Shown in pieces: positions 7,833 to 14,586 of a stretch of 34,325 nt of DNA (positions are counted from its first letter, which is position 1; every line of letters starts with the position of its first letter). The stretch is from an uncultured Acidobacteriota bacterium (GTDB lineage: Bacteria > Acidobacteriota > Thermoanaerobaculia > Gp7-AA8), in contig CAMPKJ010000023.1 of NCBI GenBank assembly GCA_946887105.1, positions 1 to 34,325 of the forward strand. The letters run 5' to 3'. The notes beneath the pieces were generated by a model, which worked only from the letters and a program-made list of their open reading frames with translations, was not told the DNA's origin and did no database searches. The position numbers and the translations under genes were made by a program.

Positions 7833-9503
7833 GTGCCGCCTCTCGACCCTAAAACCGAGCTCGACCGCGAGATTGCCCGACTGCTGCGCTCGACGAAACT
7901 GAACATGCCGGTGATCGGCATGGAGTCCGAATTCAATGTCTGGCTCGACGAGATCGAAATCAATCCGGAGCCATACTGGAAGCATCCCAGCGCGTTCATC
8001 GATCAGCCGCTGCTGAAGCGGGAGAAAACCTCGCTGCAACTGCCGACCGGCGGCGCCGTGTACTTCGATCGCGGCGTGATCGAGGTGGTCACTCCGGTCA
8101 TCGAGCTCGCGCCATCCTGCACGGCGCGCATGGTCCGCAATCTGTGGGAGCAGGTCGGCTTCGTGCGGGATCAACTCACGAACTGGGGACACAAGACCGG
8201 GCACACGGTGCGCCTCAGCGCGTACAGCAGTCACTACAACATCTCCTACGAGATCCCGAAGTCGGAGCAGAACCGGCAACGCAACGAGAAGGCGCTGGCG
8301 CTGCTGCTGGCCTACATCCTCCCGGTTCCGGTGATGTTGATCGCGTCGAACCGCCGCTCCACCGGCGTCGGCGTGCGCCCGCGCGGATCGCGCATCGAAG
8401 TGACGGTCGACTTCACGCCCGATCCCGGCCTGATGATCGCCGCCGCGGCGCTGGTCGTGGGCATCGTGCGCGACGTGATGAGCTGGCCGTCGTACGAGCT
8501 TTCGCTCCTCGAGCAGCTGCCCATCCCGGTCGTATCCGGCGTCGTCCCCGGCAAGCACACCACGCGCAAAGGATGGCTGACCAAGGACTTTCACTATCCG
8601 CAGAGCCCGTACACGTCCGACATCAACGCGCCGGTCTGGAAGACGCAGTTCGGCGATCGGCGCTCGCTGCGGCAGATGGCGAAGGAGACGGCCTGGTTCT
8701 TCCGGAAGTCGATCCGCCGCTACTCCGATCCATTCAGTTTCCGGCTGTTGTTCGCGGTGCTCGACGGACGCGCGCCGTCGCTGCTCGAGCTGGTCGACCG
8801 TCCGACCGCGTACGAGGACGTGGGACGGCTCTGCCGCTGGGGAAGCGTGATCCACGAGCTGAAGAATTACCAATCGGAGATGGGGCTGCTCGCGCCGTGG
8901 CACGCGTGGAAGCCGCAGAGCATCGATCAGTTCGTGCTCGAACGCCAGCACGCGCGGGAAAAGCAGCAGTCGGAGATGGCCAACGTCACCGCCGAGCCGC
9001 GCTCGCGCACGATGGCCGTGGCGGCGGATGCGAAATCGCCGGAAGCGCGTCTGCTGCATGAGCTCCGTCCGCGTCCGATCGTCAGCGCGCCGGCCCCTCG
9101 CGGAAATGCGCGGCAGAAGTCGGTGCTGTCGCGGCGCCGCGACGATCGTCCCGGAAAACTGATCCCGCGACGGCCATCGCAATACGTCGATCGCCGCAGT
9201 CTCTCGCTCCTCGGCAACGGCTCGGGAGACGGCGGCGTGCGTCCCCCGAACGAGCGCCGCAAACGCGAACGACGCCAGCGCAACTACGCGGTGCCGTTCC
9301 CCGATCGCCGGCTGGCCCGCTCCGCGTACGAGCAGGTTTTTCTGAAGCTCGTCTCCGGCGGCCGGCTGCGCATGGGAAAGGACGTCTACACGCCGGTGGG
9401 GATGAAGGGCTGGTACCACGCCGTCTTCCGCCGCGAGTCCGACGGCGCGGAGAAGTTGCTGAGCATCGATCAACTGCTGCGAAAGATGAACGATTGGATG
9501 TGA
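7833..9503 (+). CDS. Large protein with a candidate glutamine-synthetase-fold amidoligase domain and a basic C-terminal region
   Basis: About 556 residues. I do not recognise a named family for the whole protein. Residues 25-260 carry signs of the carboxylate-amine ligase (GS-like) fold: VIGMESEFNVWLDE with an ExE pair, TGGAVYFDRGVIEVVTP (compare the Y-D-x-x-x-E-x-x-T-P stretch of Pup ligase and deamidase), SSHYNISYE and RPRGSRIEVTVDFTPDP. These are consistent with a nucleotide/metal site that activates a carboxylate. A middle segment to about 370 is predicted globular; 370-490 is low-complexity and very arginine-rich (ERRKRERRQRNY), and a final 60-residue module ends ...LLRKMNDWM. The start is probably the GTG at 7833, five bases after GGAG; a GTG at 7827 is in frame. 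It follows two peptidases in the same direction, an arrangement described for amidoligase clusters. Confidence 0.5.
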   Translation: MPPLDPKTELDREIARLLRSTKLNMPVIGMESEFNVWLDEIEINPEPYWKHPSAFIDQPLLKREKTSLQLPTGGAVYFDRGVIEVVTPVIELAPSCTARMVRNLWEQVGFVRDQLTNWGHKTGHTVRLSAYSSHYNISYEIPKSEQNRQRNEKALALLLAYILPVPVMLIASNRRSTGVGVRPRGSRIEVTVDFTPDPGLMIAAAALVVGIVRDVMSWPSYELSLLEQLPIPVVSGVVPGKHTTRKGWLTKDFHYPQSPYTSDINAPVWKTQFGDRRSLRQMAKETAWFFRKSIRRYSDPFSFRLLFAVLDGRAPSLLELVDRPTAYEDVGRLCRWGSVIHELKNYQSEMGLLAPWHAWKPQSIDQFVLERQHAREKQQSEMANVTAEPRSRTMAVAADAKSPEARLLHELRPRPIVSAPAPRGNARQKSVLSRRRDDRPGKLIPRRPSQYVDRRSLSLLGNGSGDGGVRPPNERRKRERRQRNYAVPFPDRRLARSAYEQVFLKLVSGGRLRMGKDVYTPVGMKGWYHAVFRRESDGAEKLLSIDQLLRKMNDWM

Positions 9504-9515
9504 TTCAATGACGGT

Positions 9516-9752
9516 GTGTCCGGCATCAGACTCGTCGTCGGCGTGATCGTGATGGGCGTGGCCGTCCCGGTCACGCTCTTCCTCCTGCTCCATCTGCACT
9601 CGCTCTCCCAGCTGCTGACCATCGCCGCGGTGACGTTCCTGTCGTGGGGATTCGGCGATCTGCTGGCCAGCATCCTCGAGAAGCCGCGGCTCAAGGACCG
9701 CTCGCCGGGGCGGGCGCTCCGCGAGGACTGGGAACGGCGCACGAAAGAGTGA
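9516..9752 (+). CDS. Small two-helix membrane protein
   Basis: A 78-residue product with two hydrophobic helices (about residues 5-25 and 31-52) and a charged C-terminal tail (KPRLKDRSPGRALREDWERRTKE). No family is recognised. The frame starts at a GTG with no clear ribosome site, 12 bases after the ligase-like gene, and its TGA touches the converging transglycosylase stop with no gap. Coding status rests on the clean two-helix pattern and tight packing rather than on homology. Confidence 0.5.
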   Translation: MSGIRLVVGVIVMGVAVPVTLFLLLHLHSLSQLLTIAAVTFLSWGFGDLLASILEKPRLKDRSPGRALREDWERRTKE

Positions 9753-10616
9753 TCAGCGCGTTTCGACCGCGCTCTCGCCGATTCCGCCCGTCGATGCATC
9801 CGCGATCCGGCTCTCGACGCGATTCTTGAAGTCCTGTTCGTAGTTGCGCACTTTCTTCAGGTACGAACGGGTCTCGCGGAACGGCGGCACGCCGCCGAAG
9901 CGCTTCACGTTGCCTTCGCCGGCGTTGTACGCGGCGATGACTTTGGTCTCGTTTCCGTCGAAGCGCTCATTGAGGTACTTGAGGTACTTCGCTCCGGCGG
10001 CGATGTTCTGCGCGGGATTGGTGAGATCGCGAGCGCCCATCCAGCGTCCCGTGCGCGGCACGAGCTGCATCAGACCGACCGCGCCGGCGCCCGATCGCGC
10101 CGTCGGCTTGAAGCGCGACTCGGCCTGCACCACGGCGGCGATGAGCTCGGGACGGATGTCGTTCTTCTTGGCCTCTTTGTAGATCAGCGAGCCGAACGGC
10201 ACTTCCGTCTTGAAGAAGTCTTCGCGCACTTTCTCCGTGATGATGCTCAGCTTCTGCGGCGCCTCGGCCATCTGCTGCAGTGGCGCACTCGTAGCTGCCT
10301 CGACGCCATGCGCGACCTGCTGCGCGATCGAGCGCGCCGCCTTCAGGTCCTTCTCGAGCGTCGCGTTGAGTCCTGTCGACGCACCGGCGAGCTCGGTCTG
10401 GCGCTCGCCGGCGTCTTTGCCCTGCATCATCGCCAGCGGCGTTCCGATGCCGCCGAACGCCAGCGACGCGCCGAGTGCCCAGGTCGTGTATTTCTTCTTG
10501 AGCCCCGCAAATCGCCGGCGCGGGCGGACCGCCTCCACCTCCCGGCGCAGCTGCGAACGATCGAAGTTATCGAGAAAGCGCTCCCTGTACGGCCTTTTCG
10601 TCTCGATCTCAGGCAT
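9753..10616 (-). CDS. Membrane-anchored SLT-type lytic transglycosylase
   Basis: Cleaves the MurNAc-GlcNAc bond of peptidoglycan and forms 1,6-anhydro-MurNAc ends. The 287-residue protein has a basic cytoplasmic N-terminus, one membrane helix at about 44-64, a linker, and a Slt/LysM-type goose-lysozyme domain from about 140. Catalytic Glu166 lies in VQAESRFKPTARSGAGAVGLMQLVP, followed by NIAAGAKYLKYLNERF and AAYNAGEGNVKRFGGVPPF. The ATG at 10616 is preferred over an upstream alternative because GGAGGA sits 7 bases before it. It is divergent from the rlpA-like gene, and its product is the substrate class that the anmK/murQ genes further along would recycle. Confidence 0.92.
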   Translation of the reverse strand: MPEIETKRPYRERFLDNFDRSQLRREVEAVRPRRRFAGLKKKYTTWALGASLAFGGIGTPLAMMQGKDAGERQTELAGASTGLNATLEKDLKAARSIAQQVAHGVEAATSAPLQQMAEAPQKLSIITEKVREDFFKTEVPFGSLIYKEAKKNDIRPELIAAVVQAESRFKPTARSGAGAVGLMQLVPRTGRWMGARDLTNPAQNIAAGAKYLKYLNERFDGNETKVIAAYNAGEGNVKRFGGVPPFRETRSYLKKVRNYEQDFKNRVESRIADASTGGIGESAVETR

Positions 10617-10735
10617 CGGTCTTCCTCCGGTTTTCAACACTTATTTGCAAACGAAAGACCATGAACAAACTGCTGAGTCACCGAGAGTTAATGCCGGCTT
10701 CGGCGTCCGGTTTGGCGCGATTCATGATCTCCGCA

Positions 10736-10741
10736 TAGAAT
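10736..10741 (+). promoter_or_regulatory. Candidate -10 element (TAGAAT) for the rlpA-like gene
   Basis: TAGAAT ends 11 bases before the ATG at 10753, which would leave only a few untranslated bases. No Shine-Dalgarno sequence is present. It lies in the 136-bp divergent spacer 10617-10752, in which I see no other feature. Confidence 0.4.
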
Positions 10742-10752
10742 CGGGGCGCGCC

Positions 10753-11355
10753 ATGAACAGAGCCGTCTCACTCGGATGGACCGGATTTCTTCTCGCCACC
10801 ATCCTGGGAACAGGGGTGACGGCGATGGCGCACGGCTTTCCGCCGCCCGATGCGCTCGCTCCGCAGGATCCGCTCACGAGCTGCTATGAACGCTCGGTCC
10901 CGCTCGCCGAGAGGCCGGTGGTCGATCGCGGACCGCTCCTGCAGCGCATGCTCCAATACGCGCAACTGGCGCTGAAGCATCGCGTGAGCGGTCTGGCGAG
11001 CTACTACTCGTCGTTCTTCGACGGACGCAAGACCGCGAATGGCGAGATCTTCCGCAACCAGAAGTACTCCGCCGCGCACCTCACGCTTCCGCTCGGTACG
11101 TGGGTGGAGGTGAAGTCGCGCGCCACCGGCAGAACTCTGCGCTTGCGCGTCAACGACCGCGGTCCGTACGCGAAGAAGTTCTGCCTCGATCTCTCCCAGG
11201 CCGCCGCCCGCTACCTCGGCGTCGACCGGCACCCGGACCGCTACGTCGACGTGCGCATCATCGCCCTGCCGGGAGAGGAACCGCTGCCGGAAGATGTGGA
11301 GCTGGAACCGGAATCCGAACTTGCGGATCAGCTCTCGCTCATCCAGGAACGGTAA
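10753..11355 (+). CDS. RlpA-like double-psi beta-barrel septal wall protein
   Basis: A 200-residue exported protein: basic start, hydrophobic stretch, then a double-psi barrel. Diagnostic stretches are GLASYYSSFFDGRKTANGEIF, SAAHLTLPLGTWVEVKSRATGR and RVNDRGPYAKKFCLDLSQAAARYLG, including the conserved His and Asp of RlpA-type transglycosylases that act on denuded glycan strands. No SPOR domain follows and the C-terminus is acidic. The signal sequence has no lipobox cysteine, so it appears to be soluble or weakly anchored rather than the lipoprotein form found in E. coli. Its last 17 bases overlap the 3' end of the histidine kinase gene on the opposite strand. Confidence 0.88.
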   Translation: MNRAVSLGWTGFLLATILGTGVTAMAHGFPPPDALAPQDPLTSCYERSVPLAERPVVDRGPLLQRMLQYAQLALKHRVSGLASYYSSFFDGRKTANGEIFRNQKYSAAHLTLPLGTWVEVKSRATGRTLRLRVNDRGPYAKKFCLDLSQAAARYLGVDRHPDRYVDVRIIALPGEEPLPEDVELEPESELADQLSLIQER

Positions 11356-12073
11356 AGCAGAACGTCGCCCCCTCGCCCATCACCGACTCGACCGTCAGCT
11401 CGCCGCCCTGGCTCTCGATCAGACGCTTGGCGAGATAGAGACCGTAGCCCGGCCCGCCGCCGCGTTGCTTGTCGAGCTTGCTCATGCCTCCCAGCTCGAA
11501 CACCTGGTTGATGTAGCGCGGATCGATGCCGATGCCGTTGTCGCGGACGCAGAAGCGCACGCCGTCGCCGCCGGTCGAGCAGTCGATGGCGATCTGCCGT
11601 TCCCCTCTCGCGCGATCGGTGAAGAACAACGCGTTGGCGATCAACGCGCCGATGGCTTCACGGATCTTCTCCGGATCGACGTTCACCACCGGCAGGTCGG
11701 CGGGCAGCTGAACGTGCACGCCGCCTTCTTCGATCTGAAAGTTGTACTTGAGGATCACCTCTTCGACGACCTCGCGCAGCGGCGTCGGCTTGCGCGCGCT
11801 CGGCCGCGCCAGCAGCTTGACCATGTGGGACATCTCGTCGAGCACGCGCTTCATGTACTGCGCGCTGGAACGGATCCGGCGAAGAAAGTCCTGTCCTTCC
11901 TCATCGAGGCTGGCCAGATAGTCGCTGAGCAACAGATCGCTGAATCCGTCGACCGCGAAGATCGGCGATTTCAGATCGTGCGACAAGACGCTGAAGAAGC
12001 GCACCAGCTCTTCCTGCGTGACCGGCTTTTCGCCTTGCGCAGACGGTGTTTCCGTACCTCGATCGATGGTCAC
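11339..12073 (-). CDS. Soluble sensor histidine kinase, HisKA-HATPase only
   Basis: A compact kinase of about 244 residues with no membrane segment and no recognisable sensor domain. The H-box SHDLKSPIFAVDGF places the phospho-accepting His at residue 32. The N-box region is ALIANALFF, the G1 box DNGIGI, and the G2 region GPGYGLYLAKRLIESQGG. The input must therefore come from a partner protein. The N-box has NALFF where most kinases have N-A-x-K/R. The start is uncertain: a GTG at 12073 lies right against GGAGGT, and a TTG at 12091 is in frame. It sits 31-48 bases after the S51-like gene, and no response regulator gene is in the window. Confidence 0.85.
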   Translation of the reverse strand: MTIDRGTETPSAQGEKPVTQEELVRFFSVLSHDLKSPIFAVDGFSDLLLSDYLASLDEEGQDFLRRIRSSAQYMKRVLDEMSHMVKLLARPSARKPTPLREVVEEVILKYNFQIEEGGVHVQLPADLPVVNVDPEKIREAIGALIANALFFTDRARGERQIAIDCSTGGDGVRFCVRDNGIGIDPRYINQVFELGGMSKLDKQRGGGPGYGLYLAKRLIESQGGELTVESVMGEGATFCFTVPG

Positions 12074-12121
12074 ACCTCCAAAGCGCCGCAAGGCTGCAAC
12101 GTGCGTACCGTCAGTAAGCAG

Positions 12122-12790
12122 CTACTGTTTCCGGAAAGCGGCCACCTGACCCTCGCCCACGATCTCCGCGTTTCCATCGCGGCCGATCACCAGCGCCGTC
12201 TTCGCCGGAATACCGACGCCAAGGCGGACGTCGGGGAGCGACATCAGGCGCCGCAGGGCGGTGTCGTTCTGCGCCTCGAATGCGGTATCGATGACGGTGT
12301 TGGCGAGCCACCCGAGCGCGGCGATGGCGGACGAGTTGCCGCGCATGTCGCGCGCGGACGTGCCGAAACACGACGCCGCGGCGCCGATGGCCGCGATCAC
12401 CACGCCGTTCGCGGCCGCGTCGCGCATGGCCAGTTCCGCCGGCGATTCGCGCAGCAGCGGCGCGAGGTTGTTGGTCACGCCGCCGCCGAGGTAGATCATG
12501 CCCGCATTCAGGATCGCGTCGAGATTCTTCTGGCGGCGGTTGTCCCGCCCTCGATAGACAGGCACGTTGACGACGTTGACGGTCGGATCGAGGCCGCGCA
12601 GATAGGTCCCGAAGTGGCCCGCGTACTCGGCCGATCCCGACGCCGTCGGCAGAAACGCGACGGTGCGCTTGTCGCGCGGCATCCGCGACAGCAGCAGCTC
12701 GTCGATCTCCCGCGTCTCACCGAACGAAAACTCGCCGCCGCCGATCAACACCAACGTCTCGAACGGAACAGCAGGCGTGAGGTGCAGCAT
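12122..12790 (-). CDS. Peptidase S51 (cyanophycinase/dipeptidase E)-like protein lacking catalytic residues
   Basis: A 222-residue class I glutamine-amidotransferase-fold protein. The N-terminus LVLIGGGE, then VAFLPTASG at 44-52, the YLGGGVTNNL loop at 100-109, and a C-terminal DVRLGVGIPAKTALVI all align with the S51 family. However, the nucleophile elbow, normally GxSAGA, reads AIGAAASCFG; the D-x-H position reads DTAF; and the usual GIDExTA reads GIPAKTA. Serine, histidine and glutamate of the triad are therefore all missing. It is probably a binding or regulatory pseudoenzyme. The ATG at 12790 follows a GTG at 12793 and a TAGACT element 8 bases upstream. The histidine kinase gene follows directly. 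Confidence 0.78.
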   Translation of the reverse strand: MLHLTPAVPFETLVLIGGGEFSFGETREIDELLLSRMPRDKRTVAFLPTASGSAEYAGHFGTYLRGLDPTVNVVNVPVYRGRDNRRQKNLDAILNAGMIYLGGGVTNNLAPLLRESPAELAMRDAAANGVVIAAIGAAASCFGTSARDMRGNSSAIAALGWLANTVIDTAFEAQNDTALRRLMSLPDVRLGVGIPAKTALVIGRDGNAEIVGEGQVAAFRKQ

Positions 12791-12798
12791 CACGCGCG

Positions 12799-12804
12799 AG
12801 TCTA
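12799..12804 (-). promoter_or_regulatory. Candidate -10 element (TAGACT) for a leaderless S51-like mRNA
   Basis: On the minus strand TAGACT is followed by 8 bases and then the ATG at 12790 (5 bases to the GTG at 12793). No Shine-Dalgarno site is present. The same hexamer at the same distance precedes the S1/P1 nuclease gene. Confidence 0.55.
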
Positions 12805-12822
12805 TAGCAGCGGGGAGACGAC

Positions 12823-12871
12823 GGGAGGCCTCCGGCGGCCGGGCCGCGGCCCCGGCCGCCGGAGGCTTCCC
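12823..12871. repeat. 21-bp-stem GC-rich hairpin element
   Basis: Arms 12823-12843 and 12851-12871 are complementary over 21 positions with one G-T pairing, around a 7-base centre (CCGCGGC). It lies between the end of the PHP gene and the promoter of the S51-like gene, so it may terminate the former, although no T-run follows. It may also be a dispersed palindromic element. Confidence 0.75.
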
Positions 12872-12886
12872 GGTCGTTCCCTGTTG

Positions 12887-13813
12887 CTACGGAAACGCAG
12901 GCTGCGTCCAGGCGCAGAGACCGTTCGAGTCGATCACCTTCGCGCGGACGTACTTCTCGTTGCCGCGGATCGTGTACGTTGCCGTGAGTCCCGGCGTCTC
13001 CTGCAACACGCGTCCGCCGCTGCCGATGAACTGGATGCGATAGCGCGCGAAGTTCTGCTCGCGCACCTGCACGGCGATCTGTTTCTTCGTGATGGTCAGC
13101 TCCGCGAGCTCGACGCCGTTCGATGCGTAGAAATCGCCCGCGGCGAGCGCGGCCAGGATCGCCTTCGCGTCGCGCGAGTCCGAGCGCACCATCACCCACG
13201 CCTTGCCGGGCAGCACCACGTCCGCGTCCCAGACGCGCTTCAGATGATGCGTGTCGTCGACCGCGACGCCGTAGATGCGCTTGCCCGCCGTGAGCATCCG
13301 GTCCCACATCGACTCGACCGAGGGCGGGCCTTGCGCGTTCACGAACGGATGGCCGCTGGCGATCTCGAGAAAGTTCGCGCGCTCGAGCTGCAGCAGCTCG
13401 TCCGCGCCGAAGGCCCAGCCGAAATTCGGATGGTTGATCAGCGCCAGCGCGCCCGCCTCGCGCACCGCGTCGATGTTGCGCTGCAGCACCTCGACCGGCG
13501 TCGTGCCCCTCTGCGGCTTCACCGCCTCTTCGATGCCGATCGCGTTCACGTGCAGCGGCTTCTTCGGCAGACGATCCGTGACCTCTTCGCCGAGGATCAG
13601 CACCAGGCCCCGCGGGTCCTCGACGCGCGTCACCTTGTCGTGGTCGGTGATCGCCAGAAAATCGTAGCCGTGCTCCGCGTACCAGCGCACCACATCGGCG
13701 GGCGTCGAATCGCCATCGCTCTCCAGCGTGTGCGTGTGCAGGTTTCCCTTCAACCACGCGCCGTGTAATGGAAGACTGACGAAAGCGAGCAGAGCTGCGA
13801 CAATGCGCCACAT
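12887..13813 (-). CDS. Secreted PHP-domain metallophosphoesterase
   Basis: A 308-residue protein with a signal peptide (MWRIVAALLAFVSLPLHG) and a polymerase-and-histidinol-phosphatase domain that binds a multinuclear metal site. Visible ligands: GNLHTHTLESDGD near residue 25, DFLAITDHD at about 50-58, the glutamate in LILGEEVTD, ALINHPNFGW, and the late histidine pair in VAVDDTHH. Exported PHP proteins are thought to act as phosphoesterases on extracytoplasmic substrates; the substrate here is not predictable. The C-terminal 80 residues form a beta-rich extension with one cysteine. The ATG at 13813 is chosen because it starts the signal peptide. The 28-base divergent gap to the carbonic anhydrase gene must hold both promoters or their ends. 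Confidence 0.85.
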   Translation of the reverse strand: MWRIVAALLAFVSLPLHGAWLKGNLHTHTLESDGDSTPADVVRWYAEHGYDFLAITDHDKVTRVEDPRGLVLILGEEVTDRLPKKPLHVNAIGIEEAVKPQRGTTPVEVLQRNIDAVREAGALALINHPNFGWAFGADELLQLERANFLEIASGHPFVNAQGPPSVESMWDRMLTAGKRIYGVAVDDTHHLKRVWDADVVLPGKAWVMVRSDSRDAKAILAALAAGDFYASNGVELAELTITKKQIAVQVREQNFARYRIQFIGSGGRVLQETPGLTATYTIRGNEKYVRAKVIDSNGLCAWTQPAFP

Positions 13814-13819
13814 CGTCCC

Positions 13820-13825
13820 ATCGTA
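13820..13825 (-). promoter_or_regulatory. Candidate -10 element (TACGAT) for the PHP gene
   Basis: On the minus strand TACGAT ends 6 bases before the ATG at 13813 with no ribosome site between, another leaderless-type arrangement. It overlaps the 5' leader of the divergent carbonic anhydrase gene. Confidence 0.45.
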
Positions 13826-13841
13826 ATTCAGGAGGAACCTC

Positions 13842-14477
13842 ATGCGCCGTTGCGTGACTCTCGTTCTCGCATTCGTTCTTGCTCTGCCTCTCGCCGCACA
13901 GGAACTGGATGCGGACGCGCTCTGGAAAATGATGCTCACCGGCAATCTGACGTACATGGCCGGCGACATCTCGTTCAAGGATCTCGATCAGGAGCGCGAA
14001 GCCACGGCCGGCGGCCAGCAGCCACCGGTGCTGGTCCTGGCCTGCTCCGACAGCCGCGTACCGCCCGAGCTGGTCTTCAATCAGTCGCTCGGCGCGTTGT
14101 TCGTGGTGCGCACGGCGGGAAACGTCGCCGACGAGTTCGGAATGGCCTCGATCGAGTACGCCGTCAGCCACACCGATCCGCAGTGGGCGAAGTTGATCGT
14201 GGTCCTCGCACACGAAAAGTGCGGCGCCGTGGTCGAGGCGATGAAGCCGGAGGAGCCGCCGACGCCGCCCCTCACCGCGCTGGTAAACCGCATCCGCCGG
14301 TCGTTCGTGATGGGCCAGACCGACTTGCCCGATGCCATCAAGGCAAACGCGAAAGCGGCGGCCGCCGCGCTGACCGCCGAGAGCACGGTCGTGCGCAAGG
14401 CGGTCATGGAGAAGCGCGTGAAGATCATCCCCGCGTATTACGAGCTGCTGTCGGGGAAGGTGACGGCGATCGAATGA
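13842..14477 (+). CDS. Exported beta-class carbonic anhydrase
   Basis: Interconverts CO2 and bicarbonate with a zinc ion. The 211-residue protein starts with a signal peptide (cleavage near ALPLAAQ, residue 20), so it should act in the periplasm. Zinc ligands are Cys68, His124 and Cys127 (LACSDSRVP and LAHEKCGAV), with the Asp70-Arg72 dyad in CSDSR. RTAGNVADEFGMASIEYAV is the usual middle signature. A strong ribosome site, GGAGGA, lies 5-6 bases before the ATG, in contrast with its divergent leaderless-type neighbour. Most bacterial beta-type enzymes are cytoplasmic; exported forms occur but are less common. Confidence 0.93.
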   Translation: MRRCVTLVLAFVLALPLAAQELDADALWKMMLTGNLTYMAGDISFKDLDQEREATAGGQQPPVLVLACSDSRVPPELVFNQSLGALFVVRTAGNVADEFGMASIEYAVSHTDPQWAKLIVVLAHEKCGAVVEAMKPEEPPTPPLTALVNRIRRSFVMGQTDLPDAIKANAKAAAAALTAESTVVRKAVMEKRVKIIPAYYELLSGKVTAIE

Positions 14478-14500
14478 CGTGCCGTGAAGGCAGCACGTCA
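14475..14500 (+). terminator. Possible hairpin terminator after the carbonic anhydrase gene
   Basis: TGACGTGC (14475-14482, including the stop codon) and GCACGTCA (14493-14500) form an 8-bp stem with a 10-base loop. There is no T-run, so intrinsic termination is uncertain. Confidence 0.35.
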
Positions 14501-14580
14501 CCCTGAGCCGCGTAGACGGCGAAGGGTCTCCGGATGCGAACGTTTCGCACTCTGAGATCCTTCGCTTCGCTCAGGATGAC
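14497..14580. repeat. 84-bp interrupted palindrome, copy 1
   Basis: The ends GTCACCCTGAGC and GCTCAGGATGAC, and the inner arms GCGAAGGGTCTC and GAGATCCTTCGC, pair with two mismatches around a central GATGCG...TCGCAC segment. The same architecture, length and centre recur at 24509-24592, and half an element lies in the 3' end of sucC. It sits between the converging carbonic anhydrase and sucD genes and fills most of that gap. Confidence 0.85.
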
Positions 14581-14586
14581 GGAGGG

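Noticed and set aside
10210..10752. An N-terminal extension of the RlpA-like protein covering the opposite strand of the transglycosylase gene
   Set aside because: It would bury the signal peptide that begins at the ATG at 10753.
11294..13768. An 824-codon open frame on the plus strand across the histidine kinase, S51-like and PHP genes
   Set aside because: Product is arginine/aspartate/histidine-rich low-complexity sequence with no domain; it mirrors real minus-strand genes that show clear motifs. It is a GC-bias shadow.
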